Source of the DNA: an uncultured Bacilli bacterium
Lineage (GTDB): Bacteria > Bacillota_I > Bacilli_A > RF39 > UBA660
Direction of reading: 5' to 3'
NCBI GenBank assembly: GCA_934085585.1
Contig: CAKOHI010000008.1
Location: 1 to 59,583, forward strand
DNA: 59,583 nucleotides
In this document: positions 8,413-17,315 of the stretch, piece by piece
Layout: the number at the start of each line of letters is the position of its first letter
Numbering within the stretch: position 1 is the first letter of the stretch
The notes under the pieces: generated by a model
The model's input: the letters and a program-made list of their open reading frames with translations, nothing else
The model's database searches: none
What the model was told of the DNA's origin: nothing
Translations under genes and position numbers: made by a program

Positions 8413-10785
8413 ATGAATGCAATTAATGTAAGAAGTGAAATTGGTCCACTTAAAAAGGTTTTATTACATAGACCTGGTAATGAGTTATTAAACTTAACAC
8501 CTGATTCTTTAAGTAGATTACTATTTGATGATATTCCTTTTTTGCCTGATGCGCAAGCTGAACATGATGAATTTGCTAGGGCTTTAAAAGAAAATAATAT
8601 TGAAGTAGTTTACTTGGAAGACTTAATGGCTGATGTGCTAGAATTAAGTGGAGAAATAGAAGATAAATTTATAAGACAATTTATTTTTGAAGCAGGAATA
8701 ACTACACCGAAATATAAAAATTTGGTTTTTGATTATTTAAAAAGCTTTAATAATAAAAAAGAACTTGTTTTAAAAACAATGGAAGGAATAAAAATCGAAG
8801 AAATAAGTAGGAAAAAAAGAGAGATAGAAAAATCTTTGGTTGATTTAGTAAGTGAAGAATCTGAATTTTTATCAGATCCAATGCCAAATCTTTATTTTAC
8901 TAGAGATCCATTTGCAAGTGCTGGTAATGGAGTTATATTAAATAAAATGTATTCTGTTACTAGAAATAGAGAAACAATTTATGCAGAGTATATTTTTAAT
9001 TATCATCCAGATTTTAAAGGTAAATTAGATAAATATTATGATAGATATTTGCCATATCATATTGAAGGTGGGGATGTACTTAATTTAAATGGTCGTATTC
9101 TTGCAGTTGGAATTTCTCAAAGAACTGAGGCAGCTGCGATTGATGAGCTGGCTAAAAATTGTTTTAAGGATCCAAATTGTAAAATTGATACAATTTTAGC
9201 TTTTAATATACCTGAGTCTAGGGCATTTATGCACTTGGATACTGTATTTACTCAAATTGATTATGATAAATTTACGTATCATCCAGGTATTATGGATACA
9301 CTTCAAGTTTTTGAAATTACTGAAGGAGATATTCCTGATTCTGATGAAGATTTAAATGTTACAGAAGTAAATGGAAGTTTAGAAGAAATACTAGAAAAAT
9401 ATTTAGGCAGAAAAATTACACTTATTCCATGTGCTGGAGGAGAAAGAATATCTAGTGAAAGAGAACAATGGAATGATGGAACTAATACTTTATGTATTGC
9501 CCCAGGTGTGGTTGTTGTATACGATAGAAATAATATTACTAATAATATATTACGAGAACATGGTATTAAGGTTATAGAAGTTAGTAGTGCTGAACTTTCT
9601 CGTGGTAGAGGTGGCCCTAGATGTATGAGTATGCCTTTAGTTCGTGAAGATATTCCTGATGTAACTGTTAATAAAAATATTGAAGAAGATATTAAAGTTG
9701 TTCATGAAGATGTATTTGAAAATAAAAGTCTTGATATTCCAACTTTAAAAATTGAAGATTTTATTAAAGTTGATGCGTTAAAGAAACCAGATTTAAGAGG
9801 TAGAAATTTCTTAACATTATTAGATTTTACACCAGAAGAAATTAGATATTTGTTAGATTTATCTAAAGATTTAAAAGATAAAAAGAGAAATGGTGTAGAA
9901 CATAGATACTTAAATGGTAAAAATATAGTATTGTTATTTGAAAAAACTTCAACAAGAACTAGATGTGCATTTGAAGTAGCTGGAATGGATTTAGGAATGG
10001 GCGTTACATATCTTGATCCGGGAGCATCCCAAATGGGTAAAAAAGAATCTATTAGTGATACTGCAAAAGTTCTTGGAAGAATGTATGATGGTATTGAATA
10101 TCGTGGATTTGATCAAAAAATTGTAGAAGAACTTGCAGAAAATGCCGGGGTTCCAGTTTGGAATGGTTTAACTACAGAATTCCATCCAACGCAAATGCTT
10201 GCAGATGTCTTAACTGTTGAAGAAAATTTTGGACATTTAAAAGGTATTAAGTTAGTATTTATGGGTGATGCTAGAAATAATGTTGCTAATTCACTTATGG
10301 TTGTTTGCGCTAAAATGGGAATGCACTTTGTAGCATGTGGACCTAAAGAATTATGGCCAAATGAAGAATTAGTGGATAAATGTAGAAAGATTGCCAAAGA
10401 AACTGATGGTTCTATATCAATGAATGAAAATGTAATAGATGCAACGAGAGATGCAGATGTAATTTATACTGATGTATGGGTTTCAATGGGAGAACCAGAT
10501 GAAGTATGGAATGAAAGAATTAATTTACTTAAAAATTATCAAGTAACTATGGATGTTATGAATAATGCAAGACCTGATGCAATATTCTTACATTGCCTTC
10601 CATCATTTCATGATTTAAATACTACGATTGGAAAAGATATTTATAGTAAGTTTGGTTTAAAAGAAATGGAAGTAACTGATGAAGTATTTAATTCATCAAA
10701 ATCCAAAGTATTTGATCAAGCTGAAAATAGATTACATACAATAAAAGCTGTTGTTTATGCAACGATGAGGGAAGATAATGAGTAA
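8413..10785 (+). CDS. arcA-arcB: Fused arginine deiminase-ornithine carbamoyltransferase
   Basis: One uninterrupted ORF of 790 residues carries two complete enzymes of the arginine deiminase pathway. Residues 1 to about 410 are arginine deiminase: FTRDPFASAG, HIEGGDVL and the end motif RGPRCMSMPL with the nucleophilic Cys (the sequence reads RGRGGPRCMSM). A linker of roughly 40 charged residues follows. Residues about 450-790 are ornithine carbamoyltransferase: the carbamoyl-phosphate motif STRTRCAFE, HPTQMLADVL, DVWVSMGE and HCLP. The first half turns arginine into citrulline and ammonia; the second turns citrulline and phosphate into ornithine and carbamoyl phosphate. In known operons these are two separate proteins, ArcA and ArcB. 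The fusion could pass citrulline between sites. arcC overlaps its 3' end by 8 bases. Confidence 0.95.
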   Translation: MNAINVRSEIGPLKKVLLHRPGNELLNLTPDSLSRLLFDDIPFLPDAQAEHDEFARALKENNIEVVYLEDLMADVLELSGEIEDKFIRQFIFEAGITTPKYKNLVFDYLKSFNNKKELVLKTMEGIKIEEISRKKREIEKSLVDLVSEESEFLSDPMPNLYFTRDPFASAGNGVILNKMYSVTRNRETIYAEYIFNYHPDFKGKLDKYYDRYLPYHIEGGDVLNLNGRILAVGISQRTEAAAIDELAKNCFKDPNCKIDTILAFNIPESRAFMHLDTVFTQIDYDKFTYHPGIMDTLQVFEITEGDIPDSDEDLNVTEVNGSLEEILEKYLGRKITLIPCAGGERISSEREQWNDGTNTLCIAPGVVVVYDRNNITNNILREHGIKVIEVSSAELSRGRGGPRCMSMPLVREDIPDVTVNKNIEEDIKVVHEDVFENKSLDIPTLKIEDFIKVDALKKPDLRGRNFLTLLDFTPEEIRYLLDLSKDLKDKKRNGVEHRYLNGKNIVLLFEKTSTRTRCAFEVAGMDLGMGVTYLDPGASQMGKKESISDTAKVLGRMYDGIEYRGFDQKIVEELAENAGVPVWNGLTTEFHPTQMLADVLTVEENFGHLKGIKLVFMGDARNNVANSLMVVCAKMGMHFVACGPKELWPNEELVDKCRKIAKETDGSISMNENVIDATRDADVIYTDVWVSMGEPDEVWNERINLLKNYQVTMDVMNNARPDAIFLHCLPSFHDLNTTIGKDIYSKFGLKEMEVTDEVFNSSKSKVFDQAENRLHTIKAVVYATMREDNE

Positions 10786-11713
10786 AATTGTAATTGCTTT
10801 AGGAGGAAATGCTTTAGGTAAGAATCCTGAAGAACAAATGAATTTATTAAAAAATGTAGCAAAGATAATTGTGAGCCTTGTTAAAAATGGTGAACAAATT
10901 GTTTTAACCCATGGAAATGGTCCTCAAGTGGGACAAATAGCTTTAGCAATGGAGTATTCTTCTAAAGGAGAAGCTAATACTCCATTTATGCCATTTCCAG
11001 AGTGTGGGAGTATGAGTCAAGGTTATATTGGTTACGGATTGCAACAATGCCTTCAAAATGAATTGAAAAAAGAAGGTATTGATAAGTCGTGCGTAACTTT
11101 AGTAACACAAGTTCTAGTGGATGCAGAAGATAGTGCTTTTAGTAATCCGACAAAACCTATAGGGATGTTTTATAGTAAGGAAGAGGCTATAAAAGAGGAA
11201 ACTCTAAAAGGTTATACTTTTGTTGAAGATGCTGGACGTGGGTATCGAAGAGTTGTGCCATCTCCGATGCCAATAGATATTGTTGAAGCTGATGTTATAA
11301 AAAAATTAGTTCAACAAGATATACTTGTAATTGCTGCAGGTGGTGGAGGTATTCCTGTTATAAATGATGGGAATAGCTTAAAAGGTGTAGAAGCTGTAAT
11401 TGATAAAGATAAAACAGCATCATTGTTAGCAAAACTAATTGAAGCTGATAAATTATTAATATTAACTGCAGTTGATAAAGTTTCTATTCATTTTAATACA
11501 CCAGATCAAATTGATTTAGATGAATTAAGTGTTGATGATGCTTTAAAATACATTAGTGCTGGTGAATTTGCAAAAGGAAGTATGCTTCCTAAAATTGAAG
11601 CATGTTTAGATTTTGTAAAAGGAACAAATCATGTAGCAATAATAAGTTCACTTGAAAAAGCAGCAGATGCTGTATTAGGAAAAACAGGTACAATAATAAA
11701 GGAGGAAAATTAA
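10778..11713 (+). CDS. arcC: Carbamate kinase
   Basis: A 311-residue amino-acid kinase family protein, the usual length for carbamate kinase. IALGGNALG at the start and LTHGNGPQVGQ are the family's ATP/carbamate site motifs; AAGGGGIPV and AVIDKDKTASLLA follow in order. It makes ATP from carbamoyl phosphate and ADP, the energy-yielding step of the pathway. The ATG lies inside the last codons of the fused ADI-OTC gene, so translation is probably coupled, and the carrier gene starts 2 bases downstream. Confidence 0.96.
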   Translation: MSKIVIALGGNALGKNPEEQMNLLKNVAKIIVSLVKNGEQIVLTHGNGPQVGQIALAMEYSSKGEANTPFMPFPECGSMSQGYIGYGLQQCLQNELKKEGIDKSCVTLVTQVLVDAEDSAFSNPTKPIGMFYSKEEAIKEETLKGYTFVEDAGRGYRRVVPSPMPIDIVEADVIKKLVQQDILVIAAGGGGIPVINDGNSLKGVEAVIDKDKTASLLAKLIEADKLLILTAVDKVSIHFNTPDQIDLDELSVDDALKYISAGEFAKGSMLPKIEACLDFVKGTNHVAIISSLEKAADAVLGKTGTIIKEEN

Positions 11714-11715
11714 AA

Positions 11716-13161
11716 ATGGCAAAAGTAAAGAAAAAGGCTAAAACAATGTTGTCGTCTTTTTCCATTATTCTAATTCTAATTTTTGGTCTTGGAATACTAT
11801 CTCATTTGCTTCCGAATGCTAAATTTGTAGGAGATGTATTAGTTGATGGAAGTGGTACTGTTGGAGCAACATTATCTCAAGTATTGATGGCTCCGATTAA
11901 AGGTTTTGAAGATGCTATTGATGTTAGTATTTTCATAATGATGCTGGGTGGTATGCTTGCAGTTATTAATAAAACTGGAGCGTTAGAAACTGGTATTAAA
12001 GTGTTGGTTCATAAACTTAAAGGTAGAGAAATTTGGTTAATTCCAATTCTTATGACCATATTCTCTGTTTGTGGAACAACTTATGGTATGTTAGAAGAAA
12101 CCGTTGGATTTTATGTATTATTATCAGCTACTATGATGGCGGCTGGAATGGATCCATTAGTTGGTTCTGCAGTTATACTTCTAGGTGCTGGTAGTGGATG
12201 TTTAGGTTCAACAATCAATCCATTTGCAACAGGTGTTGCTTTAAGTGCTCTTCCAGAAGGAGTAACAGCTGATAATGGTTTTGTTATTCTAATTGCAACA
12301 TTCTTATGGCTTACAACATTAATTGTTTCAATTCTATTTGTTATGAGCTATGCTAAAAAAGTTCAAAAAGATAAAGGTTCAACATTCTTATCTTTAAGAG
12401 AACAAAAAAATGCTGAAAAAGCTTATGGTAGATTTGAAGATGATAAAAAAGAAGTTAAGTTATCAAATACTCAAAAAATTACATTAATACTATTTGGATT
12501 AACATTCCTAGTAATGATTATTGGATTCATTCCATGGGGAGAATTCGATGTAACAATATTTAATAAGTTTACTGGATGGTTAACCGGTGCTCCATTAGGT
12601 GATTGGTGGTTCTATGAAGCTGCTTTATGGTTCTTGATTATGTCAATTATCATAGCAATTATTAACAAACTTGGTGAAAAAGGGTTTGTTGATACATTTG
12701 TTGATGGTGCAGATGATATGATTGGTGTAATTTTGGTTATTGCAATAGCTAGAGGTGCTAGTGTACTTATGGCAGAAACTCATTTAGATAATTATATTAT
12801 CTTTAATGCAGCTAATTTTTTAAGTAAAGTTCCAGAACTTCTATTTGTTCCACTTAACTATATATTACATGTTGTTTTATCATTCTTGGTTCCTTCAAGT
12901 AGTGGTCTTGCAACATTATCTACACCAATTATTGCTCCGCTTGCAGCACAACTTGGTTATAGTGTAGAAGTTACAATTATGACAATGGTAGCAGCAAATG
13001 GTTTAGTTAATTTAATTACACCAACATGTGGAGCTATTATGGGTGGTTTAGCTTTAGCTAAAGTTGAATATTCAACTTGGTTTAAATGGTCTATAAGCCT
13101 TGTTATCTTAATTGGTGTTCTAAATATGTTTGTTTTAAGTATATTTAGCTTATTAGTTTAA
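11716..13161 (+). CDS. arcD: YfcC/ArcD-type arginine-ornithine carrier
   Basis: A 481-residue integral membrane protein with about twelve hydrophobic segments. It belongs to the YfcC/DcuC-like anaerobic carrier family, recognisable from EETVGFYVLLSATMMAAGMD, GCLGSTINPFATG and the late VPSSSGLATLSTPI stretch. Proteins of this family serve as ArcD in streptococcal arginine deiminase operons, and its place as last gene here supports arginine/ornithine exchange. The substrate is inferred from context. GGAGG lies just before the ATG at 11716. Confidence 0.85.
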   Translation: MAKVKKKAKTMLSSFSIILILIFGLGILSHLLPNAKFVGDVLVDGSGTVGATLSQVLMAPIKGFEDAIDVSIFIMMLGGMLAVINKTGALETGIKVLVHKLKGREIWLIPILMTIFSVCGTTYGMLEETVGFYVLLSATMMAAGMDPLVGSAVILLGAGSGCLGSTINPFATGVALSALPEGVTADNGFVILIATFLWLTTLIVSILFVMSYAKKVQKDKGSTFLSLREQKNAEKAYGRFEDDKKEVKLSNTQKITLILFGLTFLVMIIGFIPWGEFDVTIFNKFTGWLTGAPLGDWWFYEAALWFLIMSIIIAIINKLGEKGFVDTFVDGADDMIGVILVIAIARGASVLMAETHLDNYIIFNAANFLSKVPELLFVPLNYILHVVLSFLVPSSSGLATLSTPIIAPLAAQLGYSVEVTIMTMVAANGLVNLITPTCGAIMGGLALAKVEYSTWFKWSISLVILIGVLNMFVLSIFSLLV

Positions 13162-13169
13162 CTTAAAAG

Positions 13170-13197
13170 ATACTCACTTAATTGTGGGTATTTTTTT
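13170..13197 (+). terminator. Terminator of the arginine deiminase operon
   Basis: ATACTCAC (13170-13177) pairs with GTGGGTAT (13184-13191) with one G-T pair and a 6-nt loop, followed by seven T residues. Confidence 0.85.
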
Positions 13198-13212
13198 GTT
13201 TTTAATAAAAAA

Positions 13213-13317
13213 TGTGAAAATAAATTTAAAAATTTCACAAAAAATGTGAAAATAATAGTTGAATTTTCACATTTTTTGTGAAATTCATTGACATTTCTTA
13301 CTGAAATATAGTATATT
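13213..13317 (+). promoter_or_regulatory. Repeated TGTGAAA operators and promoter
   Basis: Two identical inverted repeats, TTTCACA-N5-TGTGAAA, lie at 13233-13251 and 13265-13283, their centres 32 bases apart (about three helical turns). An extra half-site TGTGAAA is at 13213-13219. Directly downstream are TTGACA (13288-13293) and TATATT (13312-13317) with 18-base spacing. The ATG of the ATPase gene is at 13335. The layout is that of an operator array for a dimeric repressor. The truncated XRE gene at the other end of the ATPase gene is one candidate binder. Confidence 0.65.
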
Positions 13318-13334
13318 AATGATGGTGATATCTT

Positions 13335-14636
13335 ATGAAAAGAGATTTTTATGAAACATTAATTAATTGGAAGAATGAAGATATTCTTACTCCATTATTG
13401 GTTATTGGAGCTAGACAGGTTGGTAAAACATATATAATTGATAAGTTTTGTAAAGAACAATTTGATGATTATATTTATATTAGTTTATTTGATAATCCTG
13501 AGGTAATTAAAATATTTAAACAGGAAATTAACACAGAAGAAAAAGTTAAACAGTTTATATTATATTTACATAGAGATATTGGTGAAAATACTGTTATTTT
13601 TATTGATGAAGCACAAAAGTCAGAAGAGTTATTATCAGCGATGAAATGGTTTTGCGAAAGTAGTTTTCCTTATAAAATTATCTTGGCGGGTTCTTTACTC
13701 GGGGTTACACTAATGAGGCTTAAAAAAGTGTTTCCAGTTGGTAAAGTGCATTTTGAGTATATGTATCCACTTTCGTTTAAAGAATTTTTGGAAGCAACTG
13801 AAAATTATGAATATGTTCAATTAATTGAAAAATCGTTTAATAATAATAAACCAATGAATGAGGTTTTACATAATGATTTGTTAAAGATATATAGAAATTT
13901 CTTGTGTACTGGTGGAATGCCAAGAATGGTGCAACAATACATAGATAAAAATAAAGATTTATCTTTATGTGGACAATTTATTTTATCTGATATTAATACA
14001 GGTTATATTTCTGATATGCATGATAATGCAGTAAATGTAAATGAAGCAATAAAGATAGAAAAAATTTATAGAAATATTCCTTCACAACTTGCTAAAGAAA
14101 ATAAAAAATATCAAATAAGTAAAGTTGCTCCGAATGCTAGAAATAGAGATTATAGAGAATCAATGAATTGGCTTTTAGCAAGTAAATTGATAATTCCTGC
14201 TTATTATGTTAATTATTTTGAAACTCCATTAAAATCGTATATGGATGAAGATTCATTCAAGTTGTATTTAAGTGATACTGGTCTTTTAATTAATTTGGCG
14301 GGTCTTTCCTATGAACCCATTATAGCTAATGCAAATTTTATGTTTAAAGGATCTGTAACAGAAAATTATGTGGCTAATGAGCTTCAGAAAAATGGATTAA
14401 ATCTTTATTATTATCAAAAGGATCAACAATTGGAAATAGATTTTTTAATAGATATTAGAGATGGTATTATTCCAATCGAGGTTAAAGCTAGTGATGAGGT
14501 TAAAAGTACTAGTTTGAATAAGTATATTATAAAAAATAATCCAAAGTATGCTATTAGAATTAGCTCTAAAAACTTTGGATTTGAAAACAATATAAAATCT
14601 GTTCCTTTATATGCAGTGTTTTGTATAAAGAAATAA
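13335..14636 (+). CDS. AAA ATPase with C-terminal DUF4143-type domain
   Basis: A 433-residue protein of the AAA_14/DUF4143 type. The N-terminal ATPase shows Walker A GARQVGKTY and Walker B VIFIDEAQ. The C-terminal half ends in a PD-(D/E)XK-like core, LEIDFLID followed by IIPIEVKAS, where the Asp and the Glu-x-Lys are kept. Members of this family are common, often horizontally moved, and of uncertain role; archaeal and bacterial relatives have been linked to DNA or stress functions without a settled activity. The operator array upstream suggests tight control. A relative with the same layout is at 34460-35659. Confidence 0.85.
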   Translation: MKRDFYETLINWKNEDILTPLLVIGARQVGKTYIIDKFCKEQFDDYIYISLFDNPEVIKIFKQEINTEEKVKQFILYLHRDIGENTVIFIDEAQKSEELLSAMKWFCESSFPYKIILAGSLLGVTLMRLKKVFPVGKVHFEYMYPLSFKEFLEATENYEYVQLIEKSFNNNKPMNEVLHNDLLKIYRNFLCTGGMPRMVQQYIDKNKDLSLCGQFILSDINTGYISDMHDNAVNVNEAIKIEKIYRNIPSQLAKENKKYQISKVAPNARNRDYRESMNWLLASKLIIPAYYVNYFETPLKSYMDEDSFKLYLSDTGLLINLAGLSYEPIIANANFMFKGSVTENYVANELQKNGLNLYYYQKDQQLEIDFLIDIRDGIIPIEVKASDEVKSTSLNKYIIKNNPKYAIRISSKNFGFENNIKSVPLYAVFCIKK

Positions 14637-14843
14637 TTATTCATTAAAAAATTCTTTTATATTAATTTCTAAAGCATCTGCTATTCTACCTAGGATGGCA
14701 ATGCTAAAACTTTTCTTTCCTTTTTCACTTTCTATTTCTGCTAAATAGTCCATGGACATATCTTCAGCTTCTGATAAGCTTTGTAAAGTATGTCCTTTTT
14801 CTTTTCTATATTTTTTAATATTTTTTCTAACTATATTATGGTG
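14637..14843 (-). pseudogene. XRE-family regulator truncated at its start
   Basis: The minus strand reads NIVRKNIKKYRKEKGHTLQS and continues through a full HTH (SEAEDMSMDYLAEIESEK, then ILGRIADALEINIKEFFNE) to a TAA at 14637-14639. The frame has no ATG or plausible start upstream: it meets a stop at 14844-14846, at the edge of the IS3 remnant. By comparison with the related decayed copy at 35983-36186, only the first two or three codons are lost. It converges on the ATPase gene, the two stop codons touching. It may still be translated from a rare start, but it looks broken by the insertion. Confidence 0.6.
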
Positions 14844-15052
14844 TTAGTATAGATATATAGACACAAAAGTGTGGACAATGTGATAAAATAATACACCTTG
14901 AAAGGAGTGTCTATAATAATGAAAGGAAAACAATATGATGAAGAATTTAAAAAAACGATAGTAGAATTATATAACAACAAAAAAACAGCTTGTGAAATAA
15001 TTCGTGAATATGGCATAAGTAGTTCAGCTCTTTACAAATGGATTAAAGAATA
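14842..15052 (+). mobile_element. IS3-family remnant with truncated orfA
   Basis: ATG 14921 to TAA 15052 encodes about 43 residues, MKGKQYDEEFKKTIVELYNN and then a short HTH ending SSSALYKWIKE. This is the N-terminal HTH of an IS3-type OrfA (HTH_Tnp_1), normally about 100 residues. The frame stops early and no orfB follows. The left part, from about TGTTAG at 14842, includes GTGTGGACA and a ribosome-binding site (GAAAGGAG) and may be the original left end. The remnant interrupts the start of the XRE gene to its left. Confidence 0.65.
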
Positions 15053-15231
15053 AATATGTAATTCATTTATAGATAAAAGATTCTCAAATTTCCTCTTTTT
15101 TTAGTTGTAAAAAAAGATTTAAAGTAACAATTGTTATTATTTAATATATTTACATCTTGTTGTCAGTAGATGTTAATTGTAAATTGAATAAAATTATTAT
15201 TAGGGGTAAAATAATAATAGGTGAATATTTT

Positions 15232-16356
15232 ATGAAAACAATAAATGAAATGGATGTTAGGAATAAAAAAGTAGTTTTAAGACTTGATTACAATGTACCT
15301 GTTGTAGAAGGAATTATTAAAGATAATTCAAAAATTGTTAAGAGTCTTAAAACAATTAATTACTTGTTAGAAAATAATTGTAAGGTAATAATTTTAAGTC
15401 ATTTTGGAAGAATTAAAGTTGAAGATGATAAGACAAAAAATAGTTTAAAAGTTGTTGCAAAAGAACTTGCTAATTTATTAGGAAAAAATGTTAAATTCTT
15501 AGACAAATGTTATGGTGAGAAAGTAAAAAGTATTGTTGATAACTGTGGTTTAGGTGAAGTAATATTACTTGAAAATACAAGATTTATGGATGTGCCTGAA
15601 AAGTTAGAAAGTGGTAATGATTTAAAACTTGCTGAATTTTGGGCGAGCCTTGGGGATGTATTTGTTAATGATGCTTTTGGTTCAATGCACAGAGCTCATG
15701 CTTCCACTGCTGGTATTTGTAAATTTTTACCTCATGGTATTGGCTTTTTAGTAATGGATGAACTTAATCATTTGAATGTTTTAATTCATGAAACCCCACA
15801 TCCATTTACAGTGGTTATGGGTGGTGCTAAAGTTGATGATAAACTTCCAATTATTAAATCTTTGATTAGTAGATGTGATTATTTATTAGTTGGTGGAGGT
15901 ATTGCTAATTCATTTTTAAAAGCGAAGGGTGCTGATGTAGGAAATAGTATTGCTACGAGTGATGAATCTATTTTAAGTGAATTAAGAAAATTGATGGATG
16001 AAAATAAAGGTAAAATTATATTGCCCGTTGATTTTACAATTGATGATGGGGTAATATATGATTTAGGTAATAAGAGTATTGATTTATTTAAAAAATATAT
16101 TAATGAATCAAAAATTGTGTTTGTAAATGGCACGTGTGGTAAATTTGAAGATGAACGTTTTATGGAAGGTACACAAAATTTATTTAAAGCTTTAGATGAT
16201 AGTGGAAGTAAAGTTATTGTCGGAGGAGGAGATACAGCATCTGCATGTATTAAGTTTGGGTTTAAGGATTCATTTGATTTTATATCTAGTGGTGGTGGTG
16301 CTACACTTGAATATATAGCTGATGGAACATTAAAAGCTTTAGAATGGATGGAGTAA
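15232..16356 (+). CDS. pgk: Phosphoglycerate kinase
   Basis: Transfers phosphate between 1,3-bisphosphoglycerate and ADP in glycolysis. RLDYNVPV near the start, DAFGSMHRAHAST and the end motif GGGDTASA are diagnostic. From ATG 15232, which follows AGGTGA, the protein has 374 residues, somewhat shorter than the usual 395. An in-frame start further upstream would add residues not found in the family. tpiA follows 1 base after the stop, so the two are cotranscribed. Confidence 0.96.
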   Translation: MKTINEMDVRNKKVVLRLDYNVPVVEGIIKDNSKIVKSLKTINYLLENNCKVIILSHFGRIKVEDDKTKNSLKVVAKELANLLGKNVKFLDKCYGEKVKSIVDNCGLGEVILLENTRFMDVPEKLESGNDLKLAEFWASLGDVFVNDAFGSMHRAHASTAGICKFLPHGIGFLVMDELNHLNVLIHETPHPFTVVMGGAKVDDKLPIIKSLISRCDYLLVGGGIANSFLKAKGADVGNSIATSDESILSELRKLMDENKGKIILPVDFTIDDGVIYDLGNKSIDLFKKYINESKIVFVNGTCGKFEDERFMEGTQNLFKALDDSGSKVIVGGGDTASACIKFGFKDSFDFISSGGGATLEYIADGTLKALEWME

Positions 16357-16357
16357 A

Positions 16358-17068
16358 ATGAAGTATTTAATTTGTAATTTTAAAAACAAATTATTGAAGG
16401 AAGATATTATAAAATATAATAATAGATTGGGAGATATTGAAACTAAAGTAAAATTAGTTTTATGCCCACCTTCGATATATTTATCTTTGTTTGATAAAAC
16501 TGGTTATGATTTAGGAGTACAAGATATAAGTAGTTTTATGGATAAAACTATTACAGGAGAAATAGAAGCAAGTCAAGTAAAAAGTTTGGGGGCAACATAT
16601 GTAATAGTTGGTCATAGTGAAAGAAGAATGTATAAGCATGAGATAAATATTGATTTTATTAATAAGATTAATAATGCTTTAGAAAATAAATTAAATGTTA
16701 TATATTGTATTGGAGAGACATTAAGTGATAAAGAAAATGGAAGTACATATGAAGTATTAGAAAAACAAATTAGTGAAGTATTAAACAATGTTGAGATTAA
16801 AAATATTATGATTGCTTATGAACCAGTATGGGCAATTGGGACGGGAAATGTTCCAAGTGTTAAAGAAATTAAAGAGAATATAGAGTTTATAAATGATTTA
16901 TTATATGAAAAGTATGAAATTAAGTTAGATATTTTATATGGTGGTAGTGTAAATGATGAAAATATTGAAGAATTATGTGGTATTAAAGGCTTAAGTGGAT
17001 TTTTAGTAGGTGGAGCATCTTTAGATGTTGATAAAGTTAAAGGAATGATTTTGGAAATAGAGAAGTAA
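16358..17068 (+). CDS. tpiA: Triosephosphate isomerase
   Basis: Interconverts dihydroxyacetone phosphate and glyceraldehyde 3-phosphate. The catalytic His lies in IVGHSERR and the catalytic Glu in IAYEPVWAIGTG; the phosphate-binding ends ILYGGSVN and FLVGGASL are present. The substrate-binding Asn-x-Lys near the start reads NFK rather than the usual NWK. At 236 residues it is slightly shorter than the usual 250. A terminator overlaps its stop codon. Confidence 0.95.
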   Translation: MKYLICNFKNKLLKEDIIKYNNRLGDIETKVKLVLCPPSIYLSLFDKTGYDLGVQDISSFMDKTITGEIEASQVKSLGATYVIVGHSERRMYKHEINIDFINKINNALENKLNVIYCIGETLSDKENGSTYEVLEKQISEVLNNVEIKNIMIAYEPVWAIGTGNVPSVKEIKENIEFINDLLYEKYEIKLDILYGGSVNDENIEELCGIKGLSGFLVGGASLDVDKVKGMILEIEK

Positions 17069-17084
17069 AATTACTTCTTTTTTT
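17061..17084 (+). terminator. Terminator of pgk-tpiA
   Basis: AGAAGTAA (17061-17068) pairs with TTACTTCT (17071-17078), followed by T residues. The left arm contains the tpiA stop codon. Confidence 0.75.
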
Positions 17085-17193
17085 GTATACTAGGAAAGTC
17101 AAGTATATTTATTTTGGAAAAGATAAATTTGATGAATATAATAAGATAAAGATTGAGTAATTTTTTTCTTTTTTTTATGTTTTCTACATGTAA

Positions 17194-17267
17194 TGTCAAA
17201 TGTTTACAGCAATTGACATAGTTCGACAAAAGATTTTGTAGCTTTTTAAGTTATTGTGACTTATAAT
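17194..17267 (+). promoter_or_regulatory. spo0A promoter region with two 0A boxes
   Basis: TTCGACA (17222-17228, the reverse of TGTCGAA) sits in a 13-base match to the extended 0A box when read on the minus strand, and TGTCAAA (17194-17200) fits the TGTCRAA consensus on the plus strand. TATAAT at 17262-17267 is a likely -10 element; a TTGACA at 17213-17218 overlaps the boxes. This fits autoregulation of spo0A by Spo0A, as known in Bacillus. Confidence 0.6.
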
Positions 17268-17315
17268 GAAGTTGTAGGGAAGAAATATAATTAACTTATG
17301 AAAGGAAAAAAACAC

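Noticed and set aside
14423..14644. Minus-strand ORF over the end of the first DUF4143 ATPase gene
   Set aside because: It lies in antisense to a clear coding region; the real XRE frame beside it stops at 14637 and does not continue into it.
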